DNA from: Solirubrobacterales bacterium
GTDB lineage: Bacteria; Actinomycetota; Thermoleophilia; Solirubrobacterales; 70-9
Direction of reading: 5' to 3'
DNA length: 64,000 nucleotides
Assembly: GCA_020438295.1 (NCBI GenBank)
Contig: JAGQUV010000003.1
Location: forward strand, 1-64,000
The translations under genes were made by a program, and so were the position numbers. Positions within the stretch are counted from its first letter, which is position 1, and each line of letters opens with the position of its first letter. Of the stretch, positions 34,091 to 43,347 are shown in pieces. The notes under the pieces were generated by a model, which was not told where the DNA came from, ran no database searches, and was given only the letters and a program-made list of their open reading frames with translations.

Positions 34091-34584
34091 GTGATCCGGT
34101 TCGGCTGACCCACGTCGACGACGAGGGCCGGGCCCGCATGGTCGACGTCGGTGGCAAGCCGGCGACCGAGCGGGTCGCCCGGGCCCGGGCGCGCCTGAAA
34201 ATGTCACCGGAAACGGCCGCGGCGGTCGAGGCCGGGACCGGGCCGAAAGGCGAGGTTCTGGGAGTCGCCCGGCTGGCCGGGATCCAGGCCGCCAAGCAGA
34301 CCGGGAATCTGATCCCGCTCGCACATCCGATCCCGCTCACCTTTGCCGACGTCGAGGCCCGGGTCGAGGTCGAGGGGGGGCTGGTCGAGCTGGTCGGCGA
34401 GGCCCGCACGGTCTCCCGCACCGGGGTCGAGATGGAAGCGATGGCCGCCTGCTCGGTTGCGGCGCTCACCGTCTACGACATGGTCAAGGGAGTCGAGCGC
34501 GGGGTCCGGATCGAGGAAGTCGTGTTGCTCGAAAAACGGGGGGGCCGCAGCGACTGGGGACCCGCCGGCGGCGAAGGGGGATAG
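34087..34584 (+). CDS. moaC: Cyclic pyranopterin monophosphate synthase
   Basis: 165 residues. 'LTHVDDEGRARMVDVGGK', 'GVARLAGIQAAKQTGNLIPLAHP' and 'RTGVEMEAM' are the MoaC signatures, including the Lys and Asp of the active site. Converts 3',8-cyclo-GTP to cPMP. Starts in an ATGA overlap and ends 3 nt before mog. Confidence 0.95.
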   Translation: MSDPVRLTHVDDEGRARMVDVGGKPATERVARARARLKMSPETAAAVEAGTGPKGEVLGVARLAGIQAAKQTGNLIPLAHPIPLTFADVEARVEVEGGLVELVGEARTVSRTGVEMEAMAACSVAALTVYDMVKGVERGVRIEEVVLLEKRGGRSDWGPAGGEGG

Positions 34585-34587
34585 CCG

Positions 34588-35070
34588 GTGGCGCGGGCCG
34601 CGGTGATCACGATCAGCAGCTCCAAGGCGCGGGGTGAGGGTCGGGACGAGAGCGGTCCCCGCCTGGCAGCGTTGGCCGAGGGTCTCGGCGTCCCGGTCGA
34701 GGGGCGGGACCTGATTCCCGATCGGCGCAGCCAGATCGAGGGTCGGCTGCTCCACTGGGCCGACCTGGAGAACTGCGACCTGGTGCTGACCACAGGTGGT
34801 ACCGGATTCTCCCCTGATGACGTCACCCCCGAGGCAACCCGGGCGGTGATCGACCGCGAGGCCCCCGGGATTGCCGAGGCGATGCGGGCGGTCTCGCGCG
34901 AGCACACGCCCAACTGGATGCTCTCACGCGGGATCGCCGGCATCCGCGGGTCCACGCTGATCATCAACTTCCCCGGCAGCCCGAAAGCGGTGGAACAGGC
35001 AGGCCAGGCGATCGCCGGGGCCATCCCGCACGCGCTCGAGCTGCTGGCCGGGCGAAAATCCGGACACTGA
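34588..35070 (+). CDS. mog: Molybdopterin adenylyltransferase
   Basis: 160 residues. 'TTGGTGFSPDDVTPEAT' is the MPT-binding Gly-rich loop with catalytic Asp, and 'INFPGSPKA' the second loop. It adenylates molybdopterin before MoeA. Begins with GTG 34588. The name moaB is also used in this family; Mog or MoaB cannot be told apart by sequence alone. Confidence 0.92.
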   Translation: MARAAVITISSSKARGEGRDESGPRLAALAEGLGVPVEGRDLIPDRRSQIEGRLLHWADLENCDLVLTTGGTGFSPDDVTPEATRAVIDREAPGIAEAMRAVSREHTPNWMLSRGIAGIRGSTLIINFPGSPKAVEQAGQAIAGAIPHALELLAGRKSGH

Positions 35071-35143
35071 CCCCGGCCTGTATCGGGACCGTGAAACGGC
35101 CCGAAACCATAGTCAGGGAGTCGGATTGGCGTTCCGCCACAGG

Positions 35144-35153
35144 CTGTGTAAGA
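35144..35153 (+). promoter_or_regulatory. TGTGTAA element upstream of narG
   Basis: CTGTGTAAGA lies 53 bp before the narG start and 74 bp after the mog stop. It shares TGTGTAA with the narK and ferredoxin promoters. The narG ribosome site GGAGGGG (35195-35201) is farther downstream. Confidence 0.5.
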
Positions 35154-35205
35154 ATCGAGCGGCGTTGACCGAGTCCGTCCACATCGCGTCTGCCGGAGGG
35201 GATTC

Positions 35206-38200
35206 GTGAGCGGCCGGCTGGGACCGGTCCTCGAGGCACATCGCTTCCTCCGCGGAGGCCCGGTCTCGGAGGAGCACTGGAGCCAGCTGGTGTCCAAGGA
35301 CCGCGACTGGGAGAAGTCCTACCGCGGCCGCTGGGCGCACGACAAAGTCGTCCGCTCGACCCACGGTGTCAACTGCACCGGCTCCTGCTCCTGGAACGTC
35401 TACGTCAAGGACGGCCTGATCACCTGGGAGACCCAGGCGGTCGACTATCCCTCGAACGGCGCCGGGATGCCGGAATACGAGCCACGCGGCTGTCCCCGCG
35501 GCGCCTCGTTTTCCTGGTACACCTACTCGCCGCTCCGCCTGAAGTACCCGTACGTGCGGGGCAGCCTGCTCGAGATGTACCGCGAGGCGAGGGAGCGGCT
35601 GGGCGACCCGGTCGATGCCTGGGCCGAGATCGTCGAGGACCCGGAGAAGGTGTCGATCTACCGGCGCCAGCGTGGCAAGGGTGGCTTCGTCCGGGCGAAC
35701 TGGGACGAGGCGGCTGAGATCGTGGCCGCATCGCACGTCCACACGATCAAGCGGTACGGGCCCGACAGGGTGGTCGGCTTCTCGCCGATCCCGGCGATGT
35801 CGATGGCCTCGTACGCCGGCGGGACCCGTTTCCTCTCGCTGATCGGCGGGCTGGTCCTCTCCTTCTACGACTGGTACGCCGACCTGCCGCCGTCATCCCC
35901 CCAGGCCTTCGGTGACCAGACCGATGTGCCCGAGTCGAGCGACTGGTGGAACGCCGGCTACCTGATCCTGTGGGGCTCGAACCTGCCGACCACCCGCACG
36001 CCGGACGCCCATTTCATGACCGAGGCCCGGTACCGCGGCCAGAAGGTCGTGGTGGTCTCGCCGGACTATGCCGAGCACACCAAGTTCGCCGACCACTGGC
36101 TCGCCGCGGAACCCGGCAGCGATGCCGCGCTGGCCATGGCGATGGGGCACGTAATCCTCAAGGAGTTCTACGTCGACCGACAGGTCCCGTACTTCCAGGA
36201 CTACGTGAAGCGGTTCACCGACATGCCGATGCTGGTCACCCTGCGCGAGAACGGCGACGCGCTGGTCGCCGACCGGATGCTTCGCGCCTCAGACCTCGAA
36301 GGCGACGGGGGAGCCGATCGGGGCGGGACCGAAGCCGATGGGGTCGAGAACGGCGAATGGAAGCCGGTCATGCTCGACGGCCGCACCGGCGAGCCGGCGG
36401 TGCCGAACGGCTCGGTCGGCCATCGCTACGGTGAGCTCGGTGAGTGGAATCTCAAGCTGAACGGGATCGAACCGGTCCTTTCGCTGAATGACCGGGCGGC
36501 CGAGAACCGGGCGATCGACATGCCGCGCTTCGACACCGGTGAGGGGGAAGGGGGGTCGACGATCCGGCGCGGCATCCCGGTGATGCGGATCGCGGGCAAG
36601 CTGGTGACCACCGTCTACGACCTGACCCTGGCCCAGTACGGGGTCGGACGCGAAGGACTGCCCGGCGAATGGCCGGACAGCTTCGACGACCCGGGACCGT
36701 ACACCCCGGCCTGGCAGGCCCCGATCACCGGGGTCGATCCCGAGATGGCCACCCGGGTGGCCCGCGAGTTCGCCCGCAACGCCGAGGTCACGGAGGGCCG
36801 GTCGATGATCGCGATGGGGGCGGGGACCAACCACTGGTTCCACTCCGACCAGGTCTACCGCACCTTCCTTGCCTTGATCCAGATGTGTGGCTGCCAGGGC
36901 AGAAACGGCGGCGGCTGGGCCCACTACGTCGGCCAGGAAAAGGTGCGCCCGCTGGCCGGCTTCCAGATGCTCGCCTTCGCCCTGGACTGGGTCCGCCCGC
37001 CCCGCCACCAGGCCAGCACGCCGTTCTACTACATGGCCACCGACCAGTGGCGCTACGAGCGCCAGCGGCCCGAGAACCTGGCCTCGCCGCTCGGGCGGGG
37101 CCTGCTCAAGGACCGGCACATCGCCGACGTGAACGCGCTCGGCGCCCGGCTCGGCTGGCTCCCCTCATTCCCCAGTTTCAACCGGAACACGCTCGACCTG
37201 GTCGACGAGGCGAACGAGAGGGGTCTCGAGCCCGCCGACCACGTGGTCAGCGAGCTGAAGGAAGGGTCCCTTCAGTTCGCCTGCGAGGACCCCGATGCCC
37301 ATGAGAACCGGCCGAAGGTCCTGACCGTCTGGCGGGCCAACCTGCTCGGCTCTTCGGGCAAGGGCCACGAGTTCTTCCTCAAGCACCTGCTCGGTACTAC
37401 CGAGAACGCGGTCCGGGCCGAAGAGGCCCCCCCGGAGGACCGGCCGACAGAGGTCAAGTGGCACGACGAGGCTCCCGAGGGCAAGCTCGACCTGATGACC
37501 ACGATCGACTTCCGGATGACCTCGAACGCGCTTTTCTCCGATGTGGTCCTGCCGGCCGCCACCTGGTACGAAAAGGTCGACCTCTCCAGCACCGACCTCC
37601 ACCCGTTCATTCACACCTTCAACCAGGCCGTCCCGCCACCCTGGGAGTCGAAGAGCGACTGGGACACCTTCGGGACGATCGCCGAGCGCTTCTCCGAACT
37701 GGCCGAAAAGCACCTCGGCAAGCGAAGCGACGTGGTCGCGGCACCGCTGCTGCACGACACCCCGGACGAGATCGCCCAGCCGCTGGGCGAGGTTCGGGAC
37801 TGGAAGGCGGGCGAGTGTGAGCCGGTCCCGGGCAAAACGATGCCGAAGCTGGTCGTGGTCGAGCGTGACTATCCTGGGGTCGCCGAGCGATGGAAGGCGC
37901 TCGGCCCGCTGGCCGAGCAGCTCGGCAGCGCGGTCAAGAGTGCGAGCTGGGTCCCCGACGAAGAGGTCGAGGAGCTGAAGGCCAAGAACGGAACGGTCCG
38001 CGGTGGGGTCGCCGACGGCCGGCCCTCGCTGGAACGGGTGGAACACCTCTGCGAGGCGATCCTCGCCCTGTCCGGCACCACCAACGGCAGGATCGCGACC
38101 GAGGGCCTCCGGTCGCTGGAGAAGGTCACCGGAGTCGAGCTGGCCGACCTCGCCGCGTCCCGGTCCGACGACCGGATCACGCTCGACCAGGCCCGGGTCC

Positions 38201-38901
38201 AACCGCGAACGGTGATGACTTCACCGGAGTGGTCGGGGATCGAGGCCCACGGACGGCGCTACTCGCCGTTCACGATGAACGTCGAGCGGGAAAAGCCGTG
38301 GCACACCCTGACCGGCCGCATGCAGTTCTACCTCGACCACTCCTGGGTCCTCGAACTGGGGGAAGGCCTGCCGGTCTACCGACCGCCGCTCCGCTACAAG
38401 GCACTGTTCGGCGACCAGGGTGCCGACGACGGTTCGGGCCGCGCCGAGCTGACCCTGCGCTACCTGACGCCACACTCCAAGTGGTCGATCCACTCCGAGT
38501 ACCAGGACAACCTGCACATGTTGACCCTGTTCCGCGGTGGGGGCATGCTCTGGATCAGCCGGGAGGATGCCGAGTCGCTCGAGATCGCCGACAACGACTG
38601 GGTCGAGGCATACAACCGGAACGGCGTGCTCTCGTTGCGGGCGGCGGTTTCGCACCGCATCCCCAAAGGCACCTGCATGCTGTACCACGCCAAGGACCGT
38701 CACGTGAACGTGCCGCTGACCGAGCTCCAGGGAAAGCGCGGAGGGACCGACAACTCGGTCACCCACATCGTGATGAAGCCGACCCACTTCCTCGGGGGCT
38801 ACGCCCAGCTGAGCTGGGGCTTCAACTACTACGGGCCGACCGGATCACAGCGCGACGAGGTCACGGTGCTGCGCAAGCGCGAATCCGAGGTGAGGTTCTG
38901 A
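35206..38901 (+). CDS. narG: Respiratory nitrate reductase alpha subunit
   Basis: 1231 residues, full length. The FS0 cluster ligands are His and three Cys in 'THGVNCTGSCSWNV' and 'EPRGCPRGASFSW'. 'SFYDWYADLPPSSPQAFGDQTDVPESSDWW' contains the Asp that ligates molybdenum. C-terminal 'TPHSKWSIHSEYQDN' is typical. It reduces nitrate to nitrite at Mo-bis-MGD on the cytosolic face in membrane-bound NarGHI. An insert near residues 360-420 includes a Gly/Asp-rich stretch. GTG 35206 starts 4 nt after GGAGGGG; the stop overlaps narH (TGATG). Confidence 0.97.
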   Translation: MSGRLGPVLEAHRFLRGGPVSEEHWSQLVSKDRDWEKSYRGRWAHDKVVRSTHGVNCTGSCSWNVYVKDGLITWETQAVDYPSNGAGMPEYEPRGCPRGASFSWYTYSPLRLKYPYVRGSLLEMYREARERLGDPVDAWAEIVEDPEKVSIYRRQRGKGGFVRANWDEAAEIVAASHVHTIKRYGPDRVVGFSPIPAMSMASYAGGTRFLSLIGGLVLSFYDWYADLPPSSPQAFGDQTDVPESSDWWNAGYLILWGSNLPTTRTPDAHFMTEARYRGQKVVVVSPDYAEHTKFADHWLAAEPGSDAALAMAMGHVILKEFYVDRQVPYFQDYVKRFTDMPMLVTLRENGDALVADRMLRASDLEGDGGADRGGTEADGVENGEWKPVMLDGRTGEPAVPNGSVGHRYGELGEWNLKLNGIEPVLSLNDRAAENRAIDMPRFDTGEGEGGSTIRRGIPVMRIAGKLVTTVYDLTLAQYGVGREGLPGEWPDSFDDPGPYTPAWQAPITGVDPEMATRVAREFARNAEVTEGRSMIAMGAGTNHWFHSDQVYRTFLALIQMCGCQGRNGGGWAHYVGQEKVRPLAGFQMLAFALDWVRPPRHQASTPFYYMATDQWRYERQRPENLASPLGRGLLKDRHIADVNALGARLGWLPSFPSFNRNTLDLVDEANERGLEPADHVVSELKEGSLQFACEDPDAHENRPKVLTVWRANLLGSSGKGHEFFLKHLLGTTENAVRAEEAPPEDRPTEVKWHDEAPEGKLDLMTTIDFRMTSNALFSDVVLPAATWYEKVDLSSTDLHPFIHTFNQAVPPPWESKSDWDTFGTIAERFSELAEKHLGKRSDVVAAPLLHDTPDEIAQPLGEVRDWKAGECEPVPGKTMPKLVVVERDYPGVAERWKALGPLAEQLGSAVKSASWVPDEEVEELKAKNGTVRGGVADGRPSLERVEHLCEAILALSGTTNGRIATEGLRSLEKVTGVELADLAASRSDDRITLDQARVQPRTVMTSPEWSGIEAHGRRYSPFTMNVEREKPWHTLTGRMQFYLDHSWVLELGEGLPVYRPPLRYKALFGDQGADDGSGRAELTLRYLTPHSKWSIHSEYQDNLHMLTLFRGGGMLWISREDAESLEIADNDWVEAYNRNGVLSLRAAVSHRIPKGTCMLYHAKDRHVNVPLTELQGKRGGTDNSVTHIVMKPTHFLGGYAQLSWGFNYYGPTGSQRDEVTVLRKRESEVRF

Positions 38902-40589
38902 TGAAGGTCCGGGCGCAGATCGGCATGGTCATGAACCTTGACAAATGCATCGGTTGCCACACCTGTTCGGTCACCTGCAAGCAGGTCTGGACCAACCGCC
39001 CGGGTGCCGAGTACATGTGGTTCAACGACGTCGAGACCAAGCCCGGCCTGGGCTATCCCAAGCGCTGGCAGGACCAGGAGCAGTGGAAGGGCGGCTGGGA
39101 GCTGGGCAGGAACGGCAAGCTCAAGCTGAAGGCCGGCGGCCGGCTGAAGAAGCTGCTCTCGATCTTCTCCAACCCGGACATGCCGCAGATCGACGACTAC
39201 TACGAGCCCTGGACCTATGACTACGACCAGCTGATCAAGGCACCGCTGTCGGAGCACGACCCGGTGGCCCGGGCGGAGTCCCAGCTGACCGGCAGGCGGC
39301 TCGAGAACGGCATCCAGTGGGGCCCCAACTGGGATGACAACCTGGCCGGGGCACCCGAGAGGATCCACCAGGACCCGTTGACCGCAGGCATCGAAGACCA
39401 GGTCAAGGCCACCTACGAACAGGCCTTCATGTTCTACCTGCCCCGGATCTGCGAGCACTGCCTCAACCCCTCGTGCGTCGCCTCGTGCCCCTCGGGCGCG
39501 ATGTACAAGCGGGAGGAGGACGGGATCGTTCTGGTCGACCAGGAAAAGTGCCGCGGCTGGCGGTTCTGCGTCTCCGGCTGCCCGTACAAGAAGGTCTACT
39601 TCAACCACAACACCGGCAAGGCCGAGAAGTGCACCCTCTGCTATCCGCGGATCGAGCAGGGCCAGCCGACGATCTGCTCCGAGACCTGCGTCGGGCGAAT
39701 CCGCTACATCGGCCTGGTGCTCTACGACGCCGACCGGGTCGAGCAGGCCGCCTCGACCCCCGACGAGAGCGGCCTGCTGGCCGCCCAGCAGGGCGTCTTC
39801 CTGAATCCGGACGATCCCGAGGTCCGCGAGCAGGCTGCCCGTGACGGGATCCCAGACGACTGGATCAGGTACGCCAGGCGCTCCCCGGTCTACGCGCTCG
39901 CCCACCGCTACAAGGTCGCACTGCCGCTCCATCCAGAATTCCGGACTCTGCCGATGGTCTGGTACGTACCACCGCTCTCGCCGATCGTCAACACGCTCGA
40001 GACCGACGGCTACGAGGCCGATCCAGACGATGTCTTCCCGGCGATCGACAACATGCGGATCCCGGTCGACTACCTGGCCAACCTGCTGGCGGCCGGCGAT
40101 TCGGAGGTGATCCGGGGCGTGCTGCGGCGGCTGGCGGCGATGCGCGGCCACATGCGCAAGCGGGAGGTCCTGGGCGAGCACGACGAGGCGATCGCGGCGA
40201 CCGCCGGGATGTCGGTCGAAGAGGTAGAGGACATGTACCGGTTGCTGGCGATCGCCAAGTACGAAGATCGCTATGTGATCCCCCAGGCCCACAGGGAGCT
40301 GGCCGACAACCTGATGGAGCAGCAGGGAAGCTGCGGGCTCGACTTCGAAGGCGGTCCGGGTAACTGCGGCGCGGTGCCCGGCAAATCGCCGGCCGGGGCC
40401 GGCGCCGGGGTTCGGAAGGCCCAGACCGAGATCGAGGGTTTCATGCTGACCGAGGAGGGTGAAGATGACGAACCGGTCAGGCTGGACATCATCAAGATGC
40501 TCGGCCATCGGGGCGACGGCAGCCGGGGCGGCAGCGACGGCGACACGGGCGGCGACGGGCTCGCCGATCCGGCCGGGGCGGCGGGTTGA
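38901..40589 (+). CDS. narH: Respiratory nitrate reductase beta subunit
   Basis: 562 residues. Four cysteine clusters: 'CIGCHTCSVTCKQ', 'CEHCLNPSCVASCPSG', 'CRGWRFCVSGCPYK' and 'CTLCYPRIEQGQPTICSETCVG'. Trp in CRGWRFC replaces a Cys, giving the [3Fe-4S] centre as in known NarH. It carries electrons from NarI haems to NarG. A Gly-rich tail of about 80 residues after 'MEQQGSCGLDFEG' extends beyond the usual end. Start and stop overlap narG and narJ by 1 nt. Confidence 0.97.
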   Translation: MKVRAQIGMVMNLDKCIGCHTCSVTCKQVWTNRPGAEYMWFNDVETKPGLGYPKRWQDQEQWKGGWELGRNGKLKLKAGGRLKKLLSIFSNPDMPQIDDYYEPWTYDYDQLIKAPLSEHDPVARAESQLTGRRLENGIQWGPNWDDNLAGAPERIHQDPLTAGIEDQVKATYEQAFMFYLPRICEHCLNPSCVASCPSGAMYKREEDGIVLVDQEKCRGWRFCVSGCPYKKVYFNHNTGKAEKCTLCYPRIEQGQPTICSETCVGRIRYIGLVLYDADRVEQAASTPDESGLLAAQQGVFLNPDDPEVREQAARDGIPDDWIRYARRSPVYALAHRYKVALPLHPEFRTLPMVWYVPPLSPIVNTLETDGYEADPDDVFPAIDNMRIPVDYLANLLAAGDSEVIRGVLRRLAAMRGHMRKREVLGEHDEAIAATAGMSVEEVEDMYRLLAIAKYEDRYVIPQAHRELADNLMEQQGSCGLDFEGGPGNCGAVPGKSPAGAGAGVRKAQTEIEGFMLTEEGEDDEPVRLDIIKMLGHRGDGSRGGSDGDTGGDGLADPAGAAG

Positions 40590-41239
40590 TGGCCTCCCGA
40601 CCGGACAGGTCTGCAGACCGGTCCGACGTCTTCCGCATCTGTTCGTTGCTCCTCCAGTACCCGGACGAGGACCTACTCGAACTGCGCGACCCGATCGCCG
40701 CGGCGGTCGGGGCCCTGCCTGAATCCGACAGCCGGGACGCGCTCGAGCGCTTTCTCGAGTGGTGGGCCGGCAGCGACCCGCTCGAGGTCTGTCAGCACTA
40801 CGTCGAGACGATCGACCTGCACAAACGCTCCGGGCTCTACCTGACCTTCTACTCGGACGGGGACAAGCGGGAACGCGGCTCGACCCTGGTCCGTCTGAAG
40901 CAGCTCTACCGTGCTGCCGGTCTGCCGCTCGAGGGGACCGAGTTGCCGGACTACCTGCCGGTGATGCTCGAGTTCGCCGCATCGGCGCCCGACGGACGGG
41001 GAGAGCTGGTGCTTCGCGAGCACCGGGCCTCGCTGGAGCTGGTACGGCTCAGCCTCCGCGACCTCGACAGCCCGTACGTCCACCTGGTCGACGCGGTCTG
41101 CCTGGCGGTCGGCCCGGCCTCGCCCATGGAGCGGGCCGCGGCCGGCAGGCTGGCCGGCGAGGGGCCGCCCCAGGAACTGGTCGGGCTCGAGCCGTTTGCC
41201 CCGCCGGAAGTGATGCCGCCGAGCGAGCCCAGGCGGTGA
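40589..41239 (+). CDS. narJ: Nitrate reductase assembly chaperone
   Basis: 216 residues, all-helical. 'FRICSLLLQYPDEDLLELRDPI', 'LERFLEWW' and 'YVETIDLHKRSGLYLTFYSDGDKRERG' match NarJ. It is not part of the mature enzyme but is needed for cofactor insertion into NarG before membrane assembly. The ATG overlaps the narH stop (TGATG). Confidence 0.95.
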   Translation: MASRPDRSADRSDVFRICSLLLQYPDEDLLELRDPIAAAVGALPESDSRDALERFLEWWAGSDPLEVCQHYVETIDLHKRSGLYLTFYSDGDKRERGSTLVRLKQLYRAAGLPLEGTELPDYLPVMLEFAASAPDGRGELVLREHRASLELVRLSLRDLDSPYVHLVDAVCLAVGPASPMERAAAGRLAGEGPPQELVGLEPFAPPEVMPPSEPRR

Positions 41240-41255
41240 GCGGGATGGTCCGGCG

Positions 41256-42005
41256 ATGAGCTTCTGGGACGTCCTCTGTTGGATCATGCTGCCGTATGCG
41301 GCGATCACCGTGTTCATCGTCGGTCACGTCTGGCGCTACCGGACCGATCAGTTCAACTGGACCAGCCGCTCGACCCAGCTGCTCGACCGGAAAACCCTCG
41401 GGTGGGCCAGCCCCGCCTTCCACTACGGTGCACTGGCGGCGATCGGCGGCCACGTAATCGGCCTCTGCATCCCGGAATCGTGGACCCACGCGGTCGGGAT
41501 CTCCGAAGGCTCTTACGTCTGGATCGCCGGCGTCGCCGGCGGCGTTGCCGGCCTGGTCACGCTGGCCGGGTTCCTCGGGTTGCTCTATCGCCGTACGACC
41601 AGCGTCCGGGTCAGGCAGCGGACCTCGTGGATGGACATCTTCACCTACCTGCTCTTGACCGTCCTGATCCTGATGGGCTGTTGGATGACTTTCGGCTGGA
41701 CCCTGTTCACCGACGACCCCTACAACTACCGCGGTTCGATCGCCGAGTGGTGGCGCTCGCTGTTCTACTTCGACCCCGACGTCGAGGCCGTCCACGGGTC
41801 GCCGTTCATCTATCAGCTCCACGCGATCGTCGCCTGGCTGTTCTGGGGCACCTTCGCGTTCAGCCGCCTGGTCCATGCGTGGAGCATTCCGCTTCAGTAC
41901 CTCGGCCGGCCCTACATCCTCTACCGGAGCCGTTCGCCGCAGGCCGAGCCGATGCCGCGGCGCGCGGGTGAGGTCACCGAGACCACCGGTCGGTCGCCCC
42001 GGTAG
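41256..42005 (+). CDS. narI: Respiratory nitrate reductase gamma subunit (cytochrome b)
   Basis: 249 residues with five helices. Haem-ligand histidines fit those in 'FHYGALAAIGGHVIGLCIP' and 'YQLHAIVAWLFWGTFAFSRLVHAWSIPLQY'. 'YRTDQFNWTSRSTQ' is the conserved start of the first loop. It anchors NarGH and oxidises quinol. ATG 41256 is 16 nt after narJ. The C-terminal 20 residues are polar. Confidence 0.95.
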   Translation: MSFWDVLCWIMLPYAAITVFIVGHVWRYRTDQFNWTSRSTQLLDRKTLGWASPAFHYGALAAIGGHVIGLCIPESWTHAVGISEGSYVWIAGVAGGVAGLVTLAGFLGLLYRRTTSVRVRQRTSWMDIFTYLLLTVLILMGCWMTFGWTLFTDDPYNYRGSIAEWWRSLFYFDPDVEAVHGSPFIYQLHAIVAWLFWGTFAFSRLVHAWSIPLQYLGRPYILYRSRSPQAEPMPRRAGEVTETTGRSPR

Positions 42006-42106
42006 GACCGGCCGACGCGGCGGTCGGGTAGGCACCAGGTGGGTATCCGATCCGCCGTTCGGGGCGCCCGGCCGGCGGGTCACCACGGGTGGAACGGACC
42101 AGTTTT

Positions 42107-42128
42107 TCTCACGCATTTCTGTGCGAGA
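42107..42128 (+). promoter_or_regulatory. Imperfect dyad before the HTH regulator
   Basis: TCTCACGCA (42107-42115) and TGTGCGAGA (42120-42128) form an inverted repeat with 7 of 9 positions matching, across a 4-bp spacer. It lies just before the GTG start at 42134, so bound protein would block transcription. Autoregulation is inferred. It does not match the TGTGTAA element. Confidence 0.4.
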
Positions 42129-42133
42129 CTTGA

Positions 42134-42784
42134 GTGGTGGACCTTCCCGACTTCGAACCCGATGTACTCAGCCAGCCGACCCGGGCCCGGATTTTCGCTC
42201 TGCTGACCGAGCGCCGCGAACCGACCGGGACGGAAGAGATCGCGACCGAGCTGGGCTTGCACCCGAACGGGGTCCGGCGCCACCTCGAACACCTGACCGA
42301 AGCCGGCCTGCTCAACCGCAGCAAGCATCACCGCGGACGAGGACGACCCGGCGACCACTGGTCGGTTGCTCCGGGGGCGAATCCCGGCGGTGACCGCCCG
42401 ACCGCCTACGCCGACCTGGCCAACTGGCTGATCAGAGCCTTTCCGTCCGACCGGGGGGAGGTCTCGCAGGTCGAGCGGACCGGTCGCGAGATCGGCCGCG
42501 AGCTTGCCCCGCCGAGGAAAGAAGACTCGGCCGCGGCCTTTCGAGAGGTGATGGCCGCGCTCGGCTTCCAGCCCCGACTCGAACCGGCAGAGGACGTGAG
42601 GATTGCCTGTTCTTTGGGGAACTGCCCCTATCGCGACGCGGCCGCAAGAAACCAGGAGCTGGTCTGCGGTCTCCACCGCGGAATCACCGCCGGCATCCTG
42701 GACGAGCTCGACCCGGACGCCGAGCTGATCACGTTTGAGCCGAAAGACCCCTACACCGCGGGTTGCCTGGTCAGGGCCGGTTGA
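42134..42784 (+). CDS. ArsR/COG2345-type HTH regulator with C-terminal cysteine cluster
   Basis: 216 residues. The winged helix spans about 10-75 ('LSQPTRARIFALLTER', 'GTEEIATELGLHPNGVRRHLEHLTEAGLL'). The C-terminal half has four cysteines, in 'ACSLGNCPYRD', 'LVCGLHRG' and 'GCLVRAG', as in SufR-like and COG2345 regulators that bind an Fe-S cluster. It lies immediately after narI and converges on ferredoxin, so it may sense NO, O2 or Fe-S state and control the TGTGTAA sites. GTG 42134 or 42137 starts the gene. Confidence 0.82.
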   Translation: MVDLPDFEPDVLSQPTRARIFALLTERREPTGTEEIATELGLHPNGVRRHLEHLTEAGLLNRSKHHRGRGRPGDHWSVAPGANPGGDRPTAYADLANWLIRAFPSDRGEVSQVERTGREIGRELAPPRKEDSAAAFREVMAALGFQPRLEPAEDVRIACSLGNCPYRDAAARNQELVCGLHRGITAGILDELDPDAELITFEPKDPYTAGCLVRAG

Positions 42785-42814
42785 GCGGGGCGGCGCCGGT
42801 CCGGTGCCCGGTGG

Positions 42815-43072
42815 CTACCGGTAGTAGTCGGCGTTTATCTCGATGTAGCGCTGCCACTCCGGCGGCACCTGGTCTTCGGGGGTGATCGCGTCTACCGGGC
42901 AGGCCTCGACGCAGGCGTCGCAGTCGATGCACTCGGCGGGATCGATGTAAAGCTGTTGCTCCCGTTCGAATCCGGGCTCGTCCCGGGTCGGGTGGATGCA
43001 GTCGACGGGGCAGACCTCGACGCAGGAGTGGTCCTTGGTGCCGACGCAGGGCTCGTTGATCACGTAGGTCAC
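42815..43072 (-). CDS. fdxA: 7Fe-type ferredoxin
   Basis: 85 residues. The first centre has 'CVGTKDHSCVEVCPVDC' and the second 'CIDCDACVEACPVD', giving the seven-iron arrangement ([3Fe-4S] plus [4Fe-4S]) of actinobacterial FdxA. GTG 43072 is preceded by an excellent GGAGGTGA ribosome site (43076-43083, minus strand). A perfect 23-bp palindrome (43096-43118) lies 24 bp upstream. It supplies low-potential electrons; the partner is unknown. Confidence 0.95.
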   Translation of the reverse strand: MTYVINEPCVGTKDHSCVEVCPVDCIHPTRDEPGFEREQQLYIDPAECIDCDACVEACPVDAITPEDQVPPEWQRYIEINADYYR

Positions 43073-43095
43073 AGCTCACCTCCGATCGGCTCGTA

Positions 43096-43118
43096 TTTAC
43101 ACATTAGATATGTGTAAA
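43096..43118 (-). promoter_or_regulatory. Palindromic operator of the ferredoxin gene
   Basis: TTTACACAT (43096-43104) and ATGTGTAAA (43110-43118) are perfect 9-bp arms around TAGAT. It sits in AT-rich DNA upstream of fdxA. Both halves match the single half-sites of narK and narG, making it the best instance of an island-wide element. Confidence 0.8.
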
Positions 43119-43347
43119 ATATCAGAACCGGCCTGACGGTCGTCGACCGGGTCGCTGCCACCGCTATCCGCGATCATGGTGGCTCCGGTGCCATCGCCGA
43201 AGGTGCCGACGGCCCTGCTCGAATCGGCCTGAAAGACTCACTGCGAGATGCCACTCATTCAGTCCACCGGCGACACCGTTACATCCGCAGCACCGGGGGT
43301 TTTCATTCGCCGATCCATACGCGATCGGCATCGCCTTCGGCGGCGTT

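Noticed and set aside
37890-38900. Long frame overlapping narG and joined to narH.
   Set aside because: Only the part from ATG 38901 is NarH; the upstream part is out of frame with NarG and has no family similarity.
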